Assembly (NCBI RefSeq): GCF_000003605.2
Contig: NW_003105964.1
Span: forward strand, 1 to 64,000
DNA length: 64,000 nucleotides
Direction: 5' to 3'
From: Saccoglossus kowalevskii
Taxonomy: Eukaryota; Hemichordata; Enteropneusta; Harrimaniidae
Positions 62,933 through 64,000 of the stretch are shown here, piece by piece; position 1 is the first letter of the stretch; each line of letters begins with the position of its first letter. Position numbers and translations under genes: made by a program. The notes under the pieces were generated by a model. That model worked only from the letters and a program-made list of their open reading frames with translations, had not been told where the DNA came from and did no database searches.

Positions 62933-63460
62933 GTATGAATTTTTAATGTAGTTGGTCCAGTCATGTCAGGAACAGAGGTAGAGATGCATGTATGAACTTT
63001 TAATGTAGTTGGTCCAGTCATGTCAGAAACAGAGGTAGAGATGCATGTATGAATTTATAATGTAGTTGGTCCAGTCATGTCTGGAACAGAGGTAGAGACG
63101 CATGTATGATTTTTTAATGTAGTTGGTCCAGTCATGTCTGTAACAGAGGTAGAGATGCATGTATGAATTTTTAATGTAGTTGGTCGTCCAGTCATGTCTG
63201 GAACAGAGGTAGAGATGCATGTATGAATTTTTAATGTAGTTGGTCCAGTCATGTCAGGAACAGAGGTAGAGATGCATGTATGACTTTCTAATGTACTTGG
63301 TCCAGTCATGTCAGAAACAGAGGTAGAGATGCATGTATGAATTTTTAATGTAGTTGGTCCAGCCATGTCTGTAACAGAGGTAGAGATGCATGTATGAATA
63401 TGTAATGTAGTTGGTCCAGTCATGTCTGGAACAAAGGTAGAGATGCATGTATGAATTTGT
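62932..63460. repeat. Variant block A, right copy
   Basis: Matches 345-870 (offset 62,587-62,589) at GAACTTTTAATG (62,994), GAGACGCATG, GGTCGTCCAG (63,182) and GACTTTCTAATGTACTTGG (63,282). It lacks the two single-base losses of the left copy. Confidence 0.85.
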
Positions 63461-63765
63461 AATGTAGTTGGTCCAGTCTTGTCTGGAACAGAGGTAGAGA
63501 TGCATGTATGAATATGTAATGTAGTTGGTCCAGTCATGTCTGGAACAGAGGTAGAGATGCATGTATGAATTTTTAATGTACTTGGTCCAATCATGTCTGG
63601 AACAGAGGTAGAGATGCATGTATAAATTTGTAATGTAGTTGGTCCAGTCATGTCTGGAACAGAGGTAGAGATGCATGTATGAATTTTCAATGTAGTTGGT
63701 CCAGTCATGTCTGGAACAGAGGTAGAGATGCATGTATGAATATGTAATGTACTTGGTCCAGTCAT
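63446..63765. repeat. Variant block B, right copy
   Basis: Matches 1-320 at an offset of 63,445 (CAGTCTTG, GTACTTGG, CCAATC, GTATAAATTTG, TTTTC, ATATG). Just after it, a 3-bp insertion gives GGAACGCCAGAGG at about 63,771. Here block B follows block A, whereas at the left edge B precedes A. Confidence 0.85.
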
Positions 63766-64000
63766 GTCTGGAACGCCAGAGGTAGAGATGCATGTATGAA
63801 ATTTCAATGTAGTTGGTCCAGTCATGTCTGGAACAGATGTAGAGATGCATGTATGAATATGTAATGTAGTTGGTCCAGTCATGTCTGGAACAGAGGTAGA
63901 GATGCATGTATGAATTGTTAATGTAGTTGTTCCAGTCATGTCTGGAACAGAGGTAGAGATGCATGTATGAATTTTTAATGTAGTTGGTCCAGTCATGTCT

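Larger units (their letters stand above)
1..64000. repeat. 57-bp tandem satellite array filling the window
   Basis: About 1,120 head-to-tail copies of a 57-bp monomer, all in one orientation and unbroken from edge to edge. Numbering from GTAGTTGGTCC at 1-11, the landmarks are CATG at 15-18, GAGGTAGAG at 28-36, ATGCAT at 37-42 and an AT-rich spacer at 48-57. By hand count the consensus is about 39% GC, with 16 G, 6 C and no CpG. Substitutions concentrate at a few sites. Position 10 is C, G or T; 11 is C or A; 13 is G or A; 14 is T or C; 21 is T or A; 23 is G or T. The spacer at 51-54 reads TTTT, TTGT, ATGT, TTTC or TGTT. Most monomers differ from consensus at only a few bases, which indicates ongoing homogenisation. 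Single-base indels are few (a few dozen seen), so the phase drifts by 7 bp in total. No unique DNA or inverted unit was found. The satellite family and species are not recognised. Confidence 0.98.

Noticed and set aside
1-64000. CRISPR array
   Set aside because: There are no unique spacers between repeats. Unit after unit is the same 57 bp, the array exceeds a thousand copies, and no cas gene is present.
1-64000. let-7 microRNA genes on the plus strand because of GAGGTAG
   Set aside because: The match to mature let-7 stops soon after the seed (GAGGTAGAGATG), and no hairpin arm pairs with it inside the monomer. Only the target-site reading on the minus strand was kept as a hypothesis.
1-64000. 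Inverted repeats, transposon insertions or telomere repeats within the array
   Set aside because: Every stretch examined reads as plus-orientation monomer. No TTAGGG-like run, terminal inverted repeat or target-site duplication was seen.
1-64000. The monomer as a dimer of an older 25-30-bp unit (CATGTCTGGAA and CATGTATGAAT lie 25 bp apart)
   Set aside because: The similarity covers only about ten bases and the remaining halves do not align, so chance is the simpler explanation.
1-64000. Circular contig read through its own junction
   Set aside because: The end blocks match but in opposite order (B-A on the left, A-B on the right) with different offsets, and sequence after block B differs between the two ends.

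Overview
The whole 64,000-base window is a single uninterrupted satellite DNA array. A 57-bp monomer, always in the same orientation, is repeated head to tail about 1,120 times. The first full monomer boundary (GTAGTTGG) is at base 19 and the last at base 63,980. That distance equals 1,122 x 57 + 7, so indels have shifted the phase by only 7 bp (modulo 57) across the window. Both edges lie inside the array, so its true length is more than 64 kb and neither flank is visible. I see no protein gene, RNA gene, transposon, CRISPR array or unique sequence. The many long open frames come from the repeat arithmetic: 57 is divisible by 3, and the consensus has no stop in two of the three minus-strand frames.

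Organism: a megabase-style satellite like this points to a eukaryotic chromosome, such as a pericentromere, subtelomere, heterochromatic knob or sex chromosome. The consensus has about 39% GC and no CpG, which would fit a genome with germline CpG methylation, but I cannot name the lineage. I see no CENP-B box, telomere repeat or similarity to a satellite family that I recognise.

Layout: below the uniform 57-bp period, rare substitutions act as bar-codes and show a mosaic of higher-order repeats and segment duplications at many scales. Short multimers occur as 114-bp dimers (about 2.63-2.99, 4.57-4.92 and 18.6-18.9 kb) and 171-bp trimers (about 9.9, 15.0, 19.8, 20.3 and 54.8 kb). Longer ones are 9-mers (58.5 kb), 11-mers (48.8-49.8 kb), 15-mers (6.6-7.7 kb), 20-mers (54.1-55.7 kb) and 35-mers (51.4-54.1 kb). 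Larger collinear blocks are copied at a distance. One segment occurs at 21.5-22.9, 33.1-34.9 and 50.3-52.2 kb with exact offsets of 11,749 and 17,262. Others pair 5.7-6.5 with 31.4-32.1 kb, 29.8-30.4 with 49.6-50.1 kb, 19.2-19.6 with 39.1-39.5 kb, and 56.2-57.2 with 60.3-61.3 kb. A distinct domain rich in the variants GTCAGGAAC and GTCAGAAAC fills 22.9-26.1, 34.9-38.3 and 40.1-42.8 kb. The stretch 10.8-12.3 kb is closest to consensus.

Nothing here works as an operon or pathway. The sequence record is of repeated unequal exchange or amplification. The most testable functional ideas are a let-7 seed-match heptamer carried once per monomer by minus-strand transcripts, and a 16-bp imperfect palindrome once per monomer that could serve as a phased protein-binding site. 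Both are inferences.
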